From: Bosea sp. Tri-49
GTDB lineage: Bacteria > Pseudomonadota > Alphaproteobacteria > Rhizobiales > Beijerinckiaceae
NCBI RefSeq assembly: GCF_003952665.1
Contig: NZ_CP017946.1
Location: 2,728,001 to 2,792,000 of the forward strand
Length of the DNA: 64,000 bases
Direction: 5' to 3'
A model generated the notes under the pieces. The model did not search any database, was not told the DNA's origin, and saw nothing but the letters and a program-made list of their open reading frames with translations. How positions within the stretch are numbered: position 1 is the stretch's first letter; each line of letters starts with the position of its first letter. Position numbers and translations under genes: made by a program. Shown here one piece after another: positions 1 through 7,387 of the stretch.

Positions 1-1382
1 CCGGCAAGCTGGTTCCGGGGCTCTCCACGGGCTGGAGGGTCGATCCTGCCGATCCGAAGAAGTGGCTGTTCACGCTGCGCGAGGGCGTGAAGTTCCATGA
101 TGGCAGTGCCTTCGACGCCGACACCGTGGTCTGGAATCTGGACAAGGTGCTCGACGAGAAGGCGGCGCACTACGACCGGCGCCAGGCGGCGCAGGTCAAG
201 CCCCGCCTTCCCTCGGTCGCGAGCTGGCGCAAGGTCGATACGAAGACGGTCGAGATCACGACCAAAGCGGTCGACTCCTTTTTCCCCTACCAGATGCTCT
301 GGTTCCTGGTGTCGAGCCCGGCGCAATACGAGAAGCTCGGCCGCGACTGGGACAAGTTCGCCCGCGAGCCCTCCGGCACCGGCCCGTTCAGACTGACCAG
401 GCTGGTGCCGCGCGAACTCGCCGAACTCAGCAAGAATGCGGATTACTGGAACAAGAACCGGCTGGCCAAGGTCGACAAGCTGGTGCTCGTGCCGATGCCG
501 GAGGTGCTGGCGCGGACCAATGCGCTGATCGCCGGCCAGGTCGACCTGATCGAGACGCCGGCTCCCGATACCGTGCCTCAGCTCAAGCGAGCCGGCATGA
601 AGATCGTCGAGAACGTCACGCCGCATGTCTGGAACTATCATCTCAGCGTGCTTCCCGGCTCGCCCTGGACCGATGTTCGCCTGCGCAAGGCGATGAACCT
701 GGCGATCGACCGCAAGGGCGTGGTCGAGCTGATGAACGGCCTCGCCAAGCCTGCCGTCGGCCAGGTCGATCCGGCGAGCCCGTGGTTCGGCAAGCCCGGA
801 TTCGAGATCAAATACGACCCCGAGGCGGCGAAAAAGCTGCTGGCGGAGGCCGGCTATTCGCCTGCCAAACCGCTGAAGGCGACCTTCGTGATCGCGCAGG
901 GCGGCACCGGCCAGATGCTGTCGCTGCCAATGAACGAGTTCATCCAGCAGAACCTGAAAGAGGTCGGTATCGAGATCGACTTCAAGGTGGTCGAGCTCGA
1001 ACTGCTCTACACCCACTGGCGCAAGGGCGCGAAGGACGAGATCAACGCCGGCATCAGCTCCAACAACATCGCCTATGTCACCTCGGATCCGCTCTATGCG
1101 ATCATCCGGTTCTTCCACTCGAACCAGGCCGCTCCGGTCGGCGTGAACTGGGGCGTCTACGCAAGCCCCGCGGTCGACGGGTTTCTCGACGAGGCGATGA
1201 AGACCTTCGACGTCGCCCGGCAGGACGAGCTGCTGGCCAAGGCGCATGCGCAGATCGTCGACGACGCGGTTCTGGTGTGGGTGGTGCACGACACCAACCC
1301 GCATGTCCTTTCGCCGAAGATCAAAAAGTTCGTGCTGGCCCAGCACTGGTTTCAGGACCTGACTACGATCGGCCTGGACTGA
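1..1382 (+). CDS. ABC transporter substrate-binding protein, family 5 (partial, 5' end outside window)
   Basis: This is the C-terminal ~460 residues of a periplasmic peptide/opine/nickel-type binding protein (SBP family 5, DppA/OppA-like). The frame is open from base 3 and the start and signal peptide lie upstream. The family hallmark WLFTLREGVKFHDG is present near the left edge, followed by the usual elements: FDADTVVWN, SGTGPF and the RLRKAMNLAIDR block typical of lobe closure. It should deliver a solute to an ABC permease whose genes are not in the window. The next gene runs towards it, so this is the last gene of its operon. Family assignment is firm; substrate is unknown. Confidence 0.9.
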   Translation, partial: GKLVPGLSTGWRVDPADPKKWLFTLREGVKFHDGSAFDADTVVWNLDKVLDEKAAHYDRRQAAQVKPRLPSVASWRKVDTKTVEITTKAVDSFFPYQMLWFLVSSPAQYEKLGRDWDKFAREPSGTGPFRLTRLVPRELAELSKNADYWNKNRLAKVDKLVLVPMPEVLARTNALIAGQVDLIETPAPDTVPQLKRAGMKIVENVTPHVWNYHLSVLPGSPWTDVRLRKAMNLAIDRKGVVELMNGLAKPAVGQVDPASPWFGKPGFEIKYDPEAAKKLLAEAGYSPAKPLKATFVIAQGGTGQMLSLPMNEFIQQNLKEVGIEIDFKVVELELLYTHWRKGAKDEINAGISSNNIAYVTSDPLYAIIRFFHSNQAAPVGVNWGVYASPAVDGFLDEAMKTFDVARQDELLAKAHAQIVDDAVLVWVVHDTNPHVLSPKIKKFVLAQHWFQDLTTIGLD

Positions 1383-1392
1383 TCCTTGCCCC

Positions 1393-1416
1393 GGGGGCCG
1401 GCCATGGCAGGCCCCC
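1393..1416. terminator. Putative bidirectional hairpin between convergent genes
   Basis: A 7-bp GC-only stem (GGGGGCC / GGCCCCC) with a 10-nt loop lies in the 40-bp gap between the end of the binding-protein gene and the end of the convergent AbrB-family gene. There is no T-tract on either side, so termination is inferred from position only. Confidence 0.35.
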
Positions 1417-1422
1417 GTGCTG

Positions 1423-2493
1423 TTACTGCGGCGCGGGCGGCTTTTCGGACTTCAGCCGCCCGACAAGAAAGGGCATGGCGAACCCGAGCAGCATGAAGCG
1501 CACCAGATGGTGCGCGCCGACATAGAGCGGGTCGAGCCCCATGGCGAAGGCGAGCATCGCCATGGCCTCGAGCCCGCCGGGCGCGAAGGCTGCCATGGCG
1601 CTGGCATAGGGCACGCCGGCGAGCCAGGCCGCCGGCCAGGCAAAGGCGAAGGCAACCGCCATCGAGACGACGAAACCGCCGATCGCGAGCGGGAACAGTG
1701 CGGCGATCTCGTTGCGCTTGAGGTTCGAGACGCGCCCGCCCATGGCGGCGCCAAGCATGACCATCACCGCGATCGCGATCTCCGGCGGCATGGTGCCGTG
1801 GACGAGGCCGGTGCCGTGCAGCACGGCGCTCGCCAACGTGGCGCCGAGAATGAAGGGCGCGGTGATCCCGATCTTCTCGAAGATCAGTCCGGTGACCAGC
1901 CCGCTGCCGAGCAGCAAGGCCATGTCGCCGACGCTCGCGATCACGACTGGCGGCGGTAGACCGAGCGGCCCACCGCTGCTCAGCTTCATGATGCTGGGCA
2001 GGACCGCAACCAGAACGAGGATGCGGAAGAGCTGGATCGCGGCGATGCGGCCGATATTGGCGCCCTTGTCCTGCGCCACCGAGATCACGGCCGAGAGCGC
2101 ACCGGGTGCGGCCGCCAGCAGCGAGTCGATCCAGCTCCAGCGCGCCACGAAACGTAGGTAAGCGCCGGTGGCCAGCATGATCGCGACGAGGCCGACCACC
2201 AGCACCAACAGCGAGCCGGGATAGCGCGCCGTCGCGGCGAGCGCCTCGGGCGTCGCGGCCGAGCCGATCAGCGCGCCGGACATCACCATGGTCGAATCGA
2301 ACCAGGGACGGCGCAGATCAGGCAGAGGCCGGGTAATGCCGAGGACGGAGACCAGCAGCATCGAGCCCGAAAGCCAGGCCGCCGGGACGTCGAGCAGGGC
2401 GAAGAGCGTGCCGCCGAGCGCTGCGCAAGCGATTACCGCCGCTTCACGCGACAGGGTGCGCAGATGGTAGGGGACGTAGCTCGGGACAGGCAT
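1423..2493 (-). CDS. AbrB-family integral membrane protein
   Basis: A 356-residue, very hydrophobic protein with about ten predicted membrane segments. It matches the pattern of the AbrB membrane family (PF05145, two repeats of the AbrB duplication; unrelated to the Bacillus DNA-binding AbrB and long mislabelled as ammonia monooxygenase). The repeat is visible in paired stretches such as LDVPAAWLSGSMLLVS and ALIGSAATPEALAA in the first half, and APFILGATLASAVLHG in the second. Family members are presumed transporters or regulators of unknown substrate. It sits alone between a convergent binding-protein gene and an aminotransferase on the same strand 101 bp upstream. Function beyond family is not known. 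Confidence 0.8.
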   Translation of the reverse strand: MPVPSYVPYHLRTLSREAAVIACAALGGTLFALLDVPAAWLSGSMLLVSVLGITRPLPDLRRPWFDSTMVMSGALIGSAATPEALAATARYPGSLLVLVVGLVAIMLATGAYLRFVARWSWIDSLLAAAPGALSAVISVAQDKGANIGRIAAIQLFRILVLVAVLPSIMKLSSGGPLGLPPPVVIASVGDMALLLGSGLVTGLIFEKIGITAPFILGATLASAVLHGTGLVHGTMPPEIAIAVMVMLGAAMGGRVSNLKRNEIAALFPLAIGGFVVSMAVAFAFAWPAAWLAGVPYASAMAAFAPGGLEAMAMLAFAMGLDPLYVGAHHLVRFMLLGFAMPFLVGRLKSEKPPAPQ

Positions 2494-2594
2494 GATGCTC
2501 GCGATGCGCCATGCAAGCGCAACGCCGCATCAATGACGGCCACCAGCCTTCAGGTCAAACGCTCGGGGCGCAAGCGGGGCATGACACTGGCGTG

Positions 2595-3785
2595 TCAGCC
2601 GGCCAACGCCTTCTGCAGCCGCGCCACCGTCTCGACGAGGTCCGAAGCCTTGCGGGCGAAGCAGAGCCTGAGCCCCGTCTCGCCGCCCGGTCCGAAGGCG
2701 GTGCCGGGCGCCAGGCCGACATTGGCCTTGTCGACCAGCTCGATTGCCAGCGCGCGCGAATCGGTGCGGCCGTCGACGGCGAAGAACTGGTAGAAGGCGC
2801 CGTCCGGTGCCTGCAGCGTCACGCGGTTCGTCGCCTTCAGCCCTTCGGCGATGATGCGCCGGCCTTCGGTAGCGCGGGCGATCTGCTCGGCGACGAAGGG
2901 CTCGCCCTCCTCCAGCGCCGCGATCGCGGCGCGCTGGACGAAAACCGGCGAGCCGGAGGTCGAGTACTGGATCAGGTTCTCGACGATCTGGCCGAAGGCC
3001 GGCGGCACCTCGATCCAGCCGACGCGCCAGCCGGTCATCGCCCAGTTCTTCGAGAAGGTCTGGACAAAGAGGATGCGATCCTCCTGCTCCATCACGTCGT
3101 GGAAGGAGGCAGCGCGCGGCGAGCCATCATAGACGAAGCGGGCATAGATCTCGTCGGCGATGATCCAGATGCCATGTTTGCGGGCGATGGCGAGGATGGC
3201 GGCGAGCTCGTCACGCGTCGCGGTCCAGCCGGTCGGGTTGGCCGGCGAGTTGATGACGAAGGCGCGGGTGCGCGGCGAAATCGCCGCTTCCAGCTTCTCA
3301 AGGTCGAGCGTGAAGCGCCCGTCCTTGAACTGCATCGGCACGCAGACCGGATTCGCCCCGGCGACACCCATGGCGGCAGCGAAATTCGGCCAGGCCGGGG
3401 TCGGGATGATCAGCTCGTCGCCGATGCCGGCGATCAGGCGCACCGCGATCTGAACCGACTGCATGCCGGAGCCGGTGACGTAGAAGCGATCCATGGCGAA
3501 GGGGCGGCCATAGAGCGCGGTGTGGTAGCGCGCCAGCGCCTCGCGCAGCTCCGGAATGCCGCGCTGCCAGGTGTAGAAAGTCTCGCCCTCGGCCAGCGAC
3601 TTGTTGGCGGCGCGGACGATGAACTCGGGCGTCGCGAGATCGCCCTCGCCGACCCAGAGCGGGATCAGCCCGGGCTTGAGGCGGCCATGGTTGACGACCT
3701 CGACGATGCCGCTCTCGGGCGCATTGCGCGCCTCGGGGCGCAGGTCGGCGATCAGACTGGTGCCGGCCGGTGCGTGCATGTTCAT
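2595..3785 (-). CDS. Pyridoxal-phosphate aminotransferase, class I/II (fold type I)
   Basis: A 396-residue aminotransferase of the AspC/AAT-like group. Visible family marks are the N-terminal LWVGEGDLATPEF, the cofactor-contacting VTGSGMQSV, the NSPANPTGW substrate/PLP motif, DEIYARFVYDG, and the Schiff-base lysine in FSKNWAMTGWRVGW. The C-terminal GLRLCFA carries the arginine that binds the substrate carboxylate. The start at 3785 has a good ribosome binding site (GAAGGA, 6 nt spacing); an in-frame ATG 39 bases further up lacks one. Amino-donor preference cannot be read from sequence. Neighbours give no pathway context. Confidence 0.88.
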   Translation of the reverse strand: MNMHAPAGTSLIADLRPEARNAPESGIVEVVNHGRLKPGLIPLWVGEGDLATPEFIVRAANKSLAEGETFYTWQRGIPELREALARYHTALYGRPFAMDRFYVTGSGMQSVQIAVRLIAGIGDELIIPTPAWPNFAAAMGVAGANPVCVPMQFKDGRFTLDLEKLEAAISPRTRAFVINSPANPTGWTATRDELAAILAIARKHGIWIIADEIYARFVYDGSPRAASFHDVMEQEDRILFVQTFSKNWAMTGWRVGWIEVPPAFGQIVENLIQYSTSGSPVFVQRAAIAALEEGEPFVAEQIARATEGRRIIAEGLKATNRVTLQAPDGAFYQFFAVDGRTDSRALAIELVDKANVGLAPGTAFGPGGETGLRLCFARKASDLVETVARLQKALAG

Positions 3786-3896
3786 GGGCGGTCCTTCGGG
3801 CGATCTGTCGCGAGAAACATGCAAGCCAATCTAACGCAGATCGCGCCAGGGCGGCATGAATTGACGAGATCGACCCGATCGGTCGCAGTGATGGAT

Positions 3897-3932
3897 CGCG
3901 GGGCGCGCTCGGACGTTCCGGCCCGCCCCGCG
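3897..3932 (-). terminator. Putative terminator of mscL
   Basis: A perfect 9-bp GC stem (CGCGGGGCG / CGCCCCGCG) starts 6 bases past the mscL stop codon on its downstream side, with an 18-nt loop that can itself fold. There is no clear U-tract, so this may be a weak or factor-assisted terminator. Confidence 0.4.
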
Positions 3933-3938
3933 AAGACG

Positions 3939-4355
3939 TCAGGCCTTCTGCTTCAGCAGGTCACGGATCTCGCCGAGCAGCACGACATCTTGCGCAGGCG
4001 GCGCAGGCTCGGCCGGCTTGGCCGCTTCCTTGCGCTTGAGCCGGTTGATCCCCTTGACCACCATGAACAGCACGAAGGCGATGATCATAAAGTTGACCGC
4101 GATGGTGAGGAAGCTGCCATAGGCAAGCACGGCGCCCTGCTTCTTGGCATCGACGAGGACCGGCGCGGTGACGGCGCTGTTGAGGCCGATGAAGTAGTTG
4201 GAGAAGTCGACGCTGCCGATCGCGCCGATCAGCGGCATGATGATGTCGCCGACGAGCGATTCGACGATCTTGCCGAAAGCCGCGCCGATGATCACGCCGA
4301 TGGCGAGATCGACGACATTGCCCTTCAGGGCAAATTCCTTGAATTCCTTGATCAT
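3939..4355 (-). CDS. mscL: Large-conductance mechanosensitive channel MscL
   Basis: A 138-residue channel protein that releases solutes on osmotic downshock. The sequence begins [20 protein letters not shown], the classic amphipathic N-terminal helix and pore-lining first transmembrane segment with its small residues ([12 protein letters not shown]), followed by IIMPLIG. TM2 is [19 protein letters not shown] and the C-terminal cytoplasmic helix ends [10 protein letters not shown]. The start at 4355 has GGAAAGG 6 bases upstream. A longer in-frame opening to 4556 adds an Arg/Cys-rich stretch unlike any MscL and is rejected. Length is normal for the family. Monocistronic. Confidence 0.97.
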   Translation of the reverse strand: MIKEFKEFALKGNVVDLAIGVIIGAAFGKIVESLVGDIIMPLIGAIGSVDFSNYFIGLNSAVTAPVLVDAKKQGAVLAYGSFLTIAVNFMIIAFVLFMVVKGINRLKRKEAAKPAEPAPPAQDVVLLGEIRDLLKQKA

Positions 4356-4573
4356 GGCGCGCCTTTCCGAATGCCTGGCCAGTCTTCGGCATCGCGCTAC
4401 GCAATGCCGCCCCCGCGGCAAGCTAGACCATCGACGGCGACGTAGGAAACCGCATTCGGGCTGTTCCCCTCGACCTTTCCCGAGACGAAAGCCGGCTTTG
4501 GGCTCCGATTGCCCACGAAGCGAAGTCGAGACGGCAACGAACACTGCGGCAGACATTCAAGCCGTGCTCGGGC

Positions 4574-5707
4574 TCAGTGCCCAATCCTGCCGGGCGCCAA
4601 AGGCTTGAAGCGGAAGATGTAGTAGGGCGCCTTGTTCAGGGCCTTACCGTCATTGAACAGGGCAGCCTGGGCGAGCTGCGCAGCCGAGACATACATGAAA
4701 CCATCGGGCGAATAGCTGACGCCGTCGGGCCAATGCATCGCCTCGTTGACGGCGAAGCGCCGATACTGCCGGTCTTCGGCGGGAATGACGCCGACTGCTT
4801 TCGCCTCGACCTCGGTCAGGTAGAGATTGCCCCTGGCGTCGAGCGAGAAGCCGCCGTTGTTCGGCTTGGCGGCGTAGCGTTCGACCTTGCCACCGAGCTC
4901 GGCATCACCAAGCTTCTCGTCGATCAGATCGGCGATGCGCAGGCGGTAGACGCTCGTGCCACTGAGCGGCGCGTAATAGAGCCAGCGGAATTCCTTGTCC
5001 GCGGCGATGCCGTCGGCGCCGACCTTGATCACCGCAGGCTTGCCATCCTTGCCGGGCACGGTCAGGTCCTTGCCGTCGACCGTGATCGGTCGGTCCTCCG
5101 GCTTGGTGGTGGCGTGCCCCTGGAGCACCCGGCGCGCCGCGCCGGTATCCATGTCGACGACGACCAGCGCTGCCTTGCTGCCGTCGCCGCCCGGCCCGAT
5201 GCCCTCATCGGCGATGTAGAACTTGCGGTTCTTCAGGTCGACAACGAAGTCGTTGTGCTGCGATTCCGGCAGCGAGGCCGGTGCCGGGATGTAGTAGATC
5301 CGGTGCAGCCGGTTGCGCTTGGCGTCCCAGCCGACGAGCTTCGGCGTCAGGGGCGTGCGCTGCCCCATATCCATCAGCCAGATGATGCCGTTCTCGTCGC
5401 CGCGCAGACCGAGCACGCTGTCGAGATAGCGGTCGGTGCCTGGCCGCGGCGTGTTCCAGCTCGCATCCGGGAACGGCTTGAACGATTTGCGGTCCGGGTT
5501 GAGCTCGGCGACGCGGATATCCGGCGCGAAGAACGGGTGATGGCTGAAGATCACGCGCTTGTCGGGCGTGAAGGTGATGTTGCCGACCGCCTGCGGCAAT
5601 TCGGCGAAGATCTCGGCCTTCACCGGCTGTGCGGATTGCTGAGCTCGCGCGGCTTGAGGCGCCGCGAGAAGACCGGCTGCGATTGCGGCCGTGACGACGA
5701 TACGCAT
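4574..5707 (-). CDS. Exported MRJP/Yellow-family protein (six-bladed propeller type)
   Basis: A 377-residue protein with a clear signal peptide (MRIV...AGLLAAPQAARAQQ, cleavage near residue 22), so it acts outside the cytoplasm. The mature part resembles the major royal jelly/Yellow family and SMP-30-like propellers: NITFTPDKRVIFSHHP, DENGIIWLMDMG, HNDFVVDLKNRKFYIAD, PNNGGFSLDARGNLYLTE and WPDGVSYSPDGFMYVS are repeated blade strands with Asp/Asn turns. Bacterial members are poorly characterised; some are annotated as dopachrome-tautomerase-related or gluconolaconase-like, and no activity is claimed here. It lies 18 bp downstream of the oxidoreductase gene on the same strand and may be co-transcribed with it. 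Confidence 0.75.
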   Translation of the reverse strand: MRIVVTAAIAAGLLAAPQAARAQQSAQPVKAEIFAELPQAVGNITFTPDKRVIFSHHPFFAPDIRVAELNPDRKSFKPFPDASWNTPRPGTDRYLDSVLGLRGDENGIIWLMDMGQRTPLTPKLVGWDAKRNRLHRIYYIPAPASLPESQHNDFVVDLKNRKFYIADEGIGPGGDGSKAALVVVDMDTGAARRVLQGHATTKPEDRPITVDGKDLTVPGKDGKPAVIKVGADGIAADKEFRWLYYAPLSGTSVYRLRIADLIDEKLGDAELGGKVERYAAKPNNGGFSLDARGNLYLTEVEAKAVGVIPAEDRQYRRFAVNEAMHWPDGVSYSPDGFMYVSAAQLAQAALFNDGKALNKAPYYIFRFKPLAPGRIGH

Positions 5708-5725
5708 GGTTTGCCCTCCCTTTTT

Positions 5726-6739
5726 TCAGAAGCCTTCGAGAACGATCTTGCCCTTGGCCGTGCCGCTTTCGAGCAGGGCATGGGCGCGCTTGAGATTGGC
5801 GGCATCGATCCTGCCGAAATGCTCGCCGAGCGTGGTCTTGAGCTTGCCGGCATCAACCATGGCGCTGACCTCGTTGAGCAATTCGTGCTGCGCGATCATG
5901 TCGGCGGTGCCGAAGAGCGAGCGCGTGAACATCAGCTCCCAATGCAGCGAGACGCTCTTGCGCTTGAGTTTCATCACGTCGATCGGCTCGGGATCGTCGA
6001 TCAGGCCGAAGCGGCCCTGCGGCGCGACCAATTCGACGATCTCGTCGAAGTGCCGGTCGGTCTGGGTGGTCGAGAAGACGAAGGCCGGCGCGCCGATGCC
6101 GAGCGCGGCGACCTGAGCGGCCAGCGGTCTGGTGTGATCGACGACGTGGTCGGCGCCGAGTTCCTTGACCCAGGCCTGCGTTTCCGGCCGCGAGGCGGTC
6201 GCGATCACCGTGACGCCGCTGAGCTGCTTCGCGAGCTGGATCGCGATCGAACCGACGCCGCCCGCGCCGCCAATGATGAGCAGCGCGTTCGCTGCTCCCG
6301 GAACCGGCTTGCGGATGTCCAGTCGGTCGAACAGCGCCTCCCAAGCAGTGATCGCCGTCAAGGGCATCGCCGCCGCTTCCGCGACCGAGAGCGAAGCCGG
6401 CCGGCGCCCGACGATGCGCTCGTCGACGAGGTGATACTCGGCATTCGTGCCCGAGCGGCCGATCGCGCCGGCATAGAAGACCTTGTCGCCCGGCTTGAAC
6501 AGTTCGGCATCGGGGCCGACCGCCTCGACCACGCCGGCGGCATCCCAGCCGAGTACCTTGACGCCACCAGCCTCGGGCTGTGCGCGCAGGCGCATCTTGG
6601 TGTCGACAGGATTGACCGAGACCGCCTCGACCCTGACCAGCAGGTCGCGGCCGGCAGCGGTTGGCTTGTCGAGCGCGAGGTCGAGCAGCGCCTCGGGATG
6701 CTCGATCGGATGGGATGCGCGATAGCCAACGGCCTTCAT
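5726..6739 (-). CDS. Zinc-type alcohol dehydrogenase-like / quinone oxidoreductase (MDR superfamily)
   Basis: A 337-residue NAD(P)H-dependent medium-chain reductase. The N-terminal GroES-like domain begins MKAVGYRASHPIEHPEAL; the nucleotide site is IIGGAGGVGSIAIQLAK near residue 155, followed by GADHVVDH. The catalytic and structural zinc cysteines are absent, as in quinone oxidoreductases, despite the usual family name zinc-binding alcohol dehydrogenase. The start at 6739 has AGGAGA 7 bases upstream; upstream in-frame sequence is not coding. It is divergent from an HxlR regulator, an arrangement typical of electrophile- or quinone-responsive oxidoreductases. Substrate unknown. Confidence 0.88.
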   Translation of the reverse strand: MKAVGYRASHPIEHPEALLDLALDKPTAAGRDLLVRVEAVSVNPVDTKMRLRAQPEAGGVKVLGWDAAGVVEAVGPDAELFKPGDKVFYAGAIGRSGTNAEYHLVDERIVGRRPASLSVAEAAAMPLTAITAWEALFDRLDIRKPVPGAANALLIIGGAGGVGSIAIQLAKQLSGVTVIATASRPETQAWVKELGADHVVDHTRPLAAQVAALGIGAPAFVFSTTQTDRHFDEIVELVAPQGRFGLIDDPEPIDVMKLKRKSVSLHWELMFTRSLFGTADMIAQHELLNEVSAMVDAGKLKTTLGEHFGRIDAANLKRAHALLESGTAKGKIVLEGF

Positions 6740-6812
6740 CGGAATATCTCCTGTTGAAGGCCAAGAAATACTGTTAGGCTCCATCGCCGCAATACGCACA
6801 AAACGGACCAGT

Positions 6813-6830
6813 AGTATCAAAATGGATACT
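6813..6830. promoter_or_regulatory. Candidate HxlR operator
   Basis: Perfect inverted repeat AGTATC-N6-GATACT in the 96-bp divergent intergenic region, ending 5 bases before the HxlR start codon. A related half-site AATACTGT occurs near 6768, closer to the oxidoreductase start. Position and symmetry suit autoregulation and control of the divergent gene; no binding data exist here. Confidence 0.55.
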
Positions 6831-6835
6831 GTCGG

Positions 6836-7192
6836 ATGCTGAAGACAAAGAAGCGCTACGACTGCGCCGCCGGCTGCCCGGTCGAAGCGACGCTCGACCT
6901 GATCGACGGCAAATGGAAGGGCGTGATCGTCTATCACCTGCTGTCCGGCACGCTGCGCTTCAACGAGATCCGCCGGAAGCTGCCGAGCGCGACGCAGCGC
7001 ATGCTCACCCGGCAATTGCGCGAGCTCGAGGAGTGCGGGCTCGTCCACCGCACGGTCTATGCGCAGGTTCCGCCGCGGGTGGATTACGCCCTGACGGAGG
7101 AAGGCCGCTCGCTCGAAGAGATCGTCCGCGCCATGCACGCGTGGGGGCAGCAGCGGATGGAGCGACTGGCGCAGGTACCGGCAGCAGCCTGA
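6836..7192 (+). CDS. HxlR-family winged-helix transcriptional regulator
   Basis: A 118-residue regulator of the HxlR/MarR-like type. It carries the N-terminal cysteine motif YDCAAGCPVEATLDLIDGKW (the first CxxxC pair is a typical redox or electrophile sensor), then the wing and recognition helix LRFNEIRRKLPSATQRMLTRQLRELEECGLV and the closing YALTEEGRSL. It is divergent from the quinone oxidoreductase gene and almost certainly controls it. The start codon lies 5 bases after a palindrome and has no Shine-Dalgarno sequence, so the transcript may be leaderless or nearly so. The exact inducer is unknown. Confidence 0.9.
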   Translation: MLKTKKRYDCAAGCPVEATLDLIDGKWKGVIVYHLLSGTLRFNEIRRKLPSATQRMLTRQLRELEECGLVHRTVYAQVPPRVDYALTEEGRSLEEIVRAMHAWGQQRMERLAQVPAAA

Positions 7193-7259
7193 AACCGGCC
7201 TAAAGACCGATGGCGGCAATGGCGCGGCGGCGATAGGTTTGCCGGCGATCGCCGTTGCA

Positions 7260-7309
7260 GGAGCATGCTGCGAAAAAGTGGCAACGGTTTTTCGCGTAAA
7301 GCATGCTCC
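7260..7309. repeat. Palindromic intergenic repeat, copy 1
   Basis: A 50-bp imperfect palindrome: GGAGCATGCT pairs with AGCATGCTCC and GCGAAAAA with TTTTTCGC, around a GTGGCAACGG loop with a 4-nt bulge. The core GCGAA-AGTGG-CGGTT-CGCG recurs on the opposite strand in a second element at 38914-38957. The pattern is that of a short REP/BIME-like element scattered in intergenic regions. It lies 67 bp after the HxlR stop and could end that transcript. Confidence 0.6.
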
Positions 7310-7323
7310 AAACTATTGGAATC

Positions 7324-7375
7324 GATCAGGCCATCCGCATTTGGACGGAATCGTCCAAATGCGGATGGCCTGATC
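7324..7375. repeat. Perfect 24-bp inverted repeat just upstream of the hybrid kinase ribosome binding site
   Basis: Two 24-nt arms (7324-7347 and 7352-7375) pair without mismatch around a GAAT loop. The right arm ends 12 bases before the ATG at 7388, so the hairpin would sit directly against the AGGGAGG ribosome binding site of the kinase mRNA. It could be a terminator for the upstream gene, a protein-binding palindrome or a translational control element. There is no T-tract after it. Confidence 0.6.
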
Positions 7376-7387
7376 TAGGGAGGCGCG

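Noticed and set aside
2511..4445. Long plus-strand open frame of 644 codons
   Set aside because: It lies fully opposite the aminotransferase and mscL genes, is Arg/Gly/Asp-rich with no domain sense, and is the typical antisense opening of GC-rich DNA.
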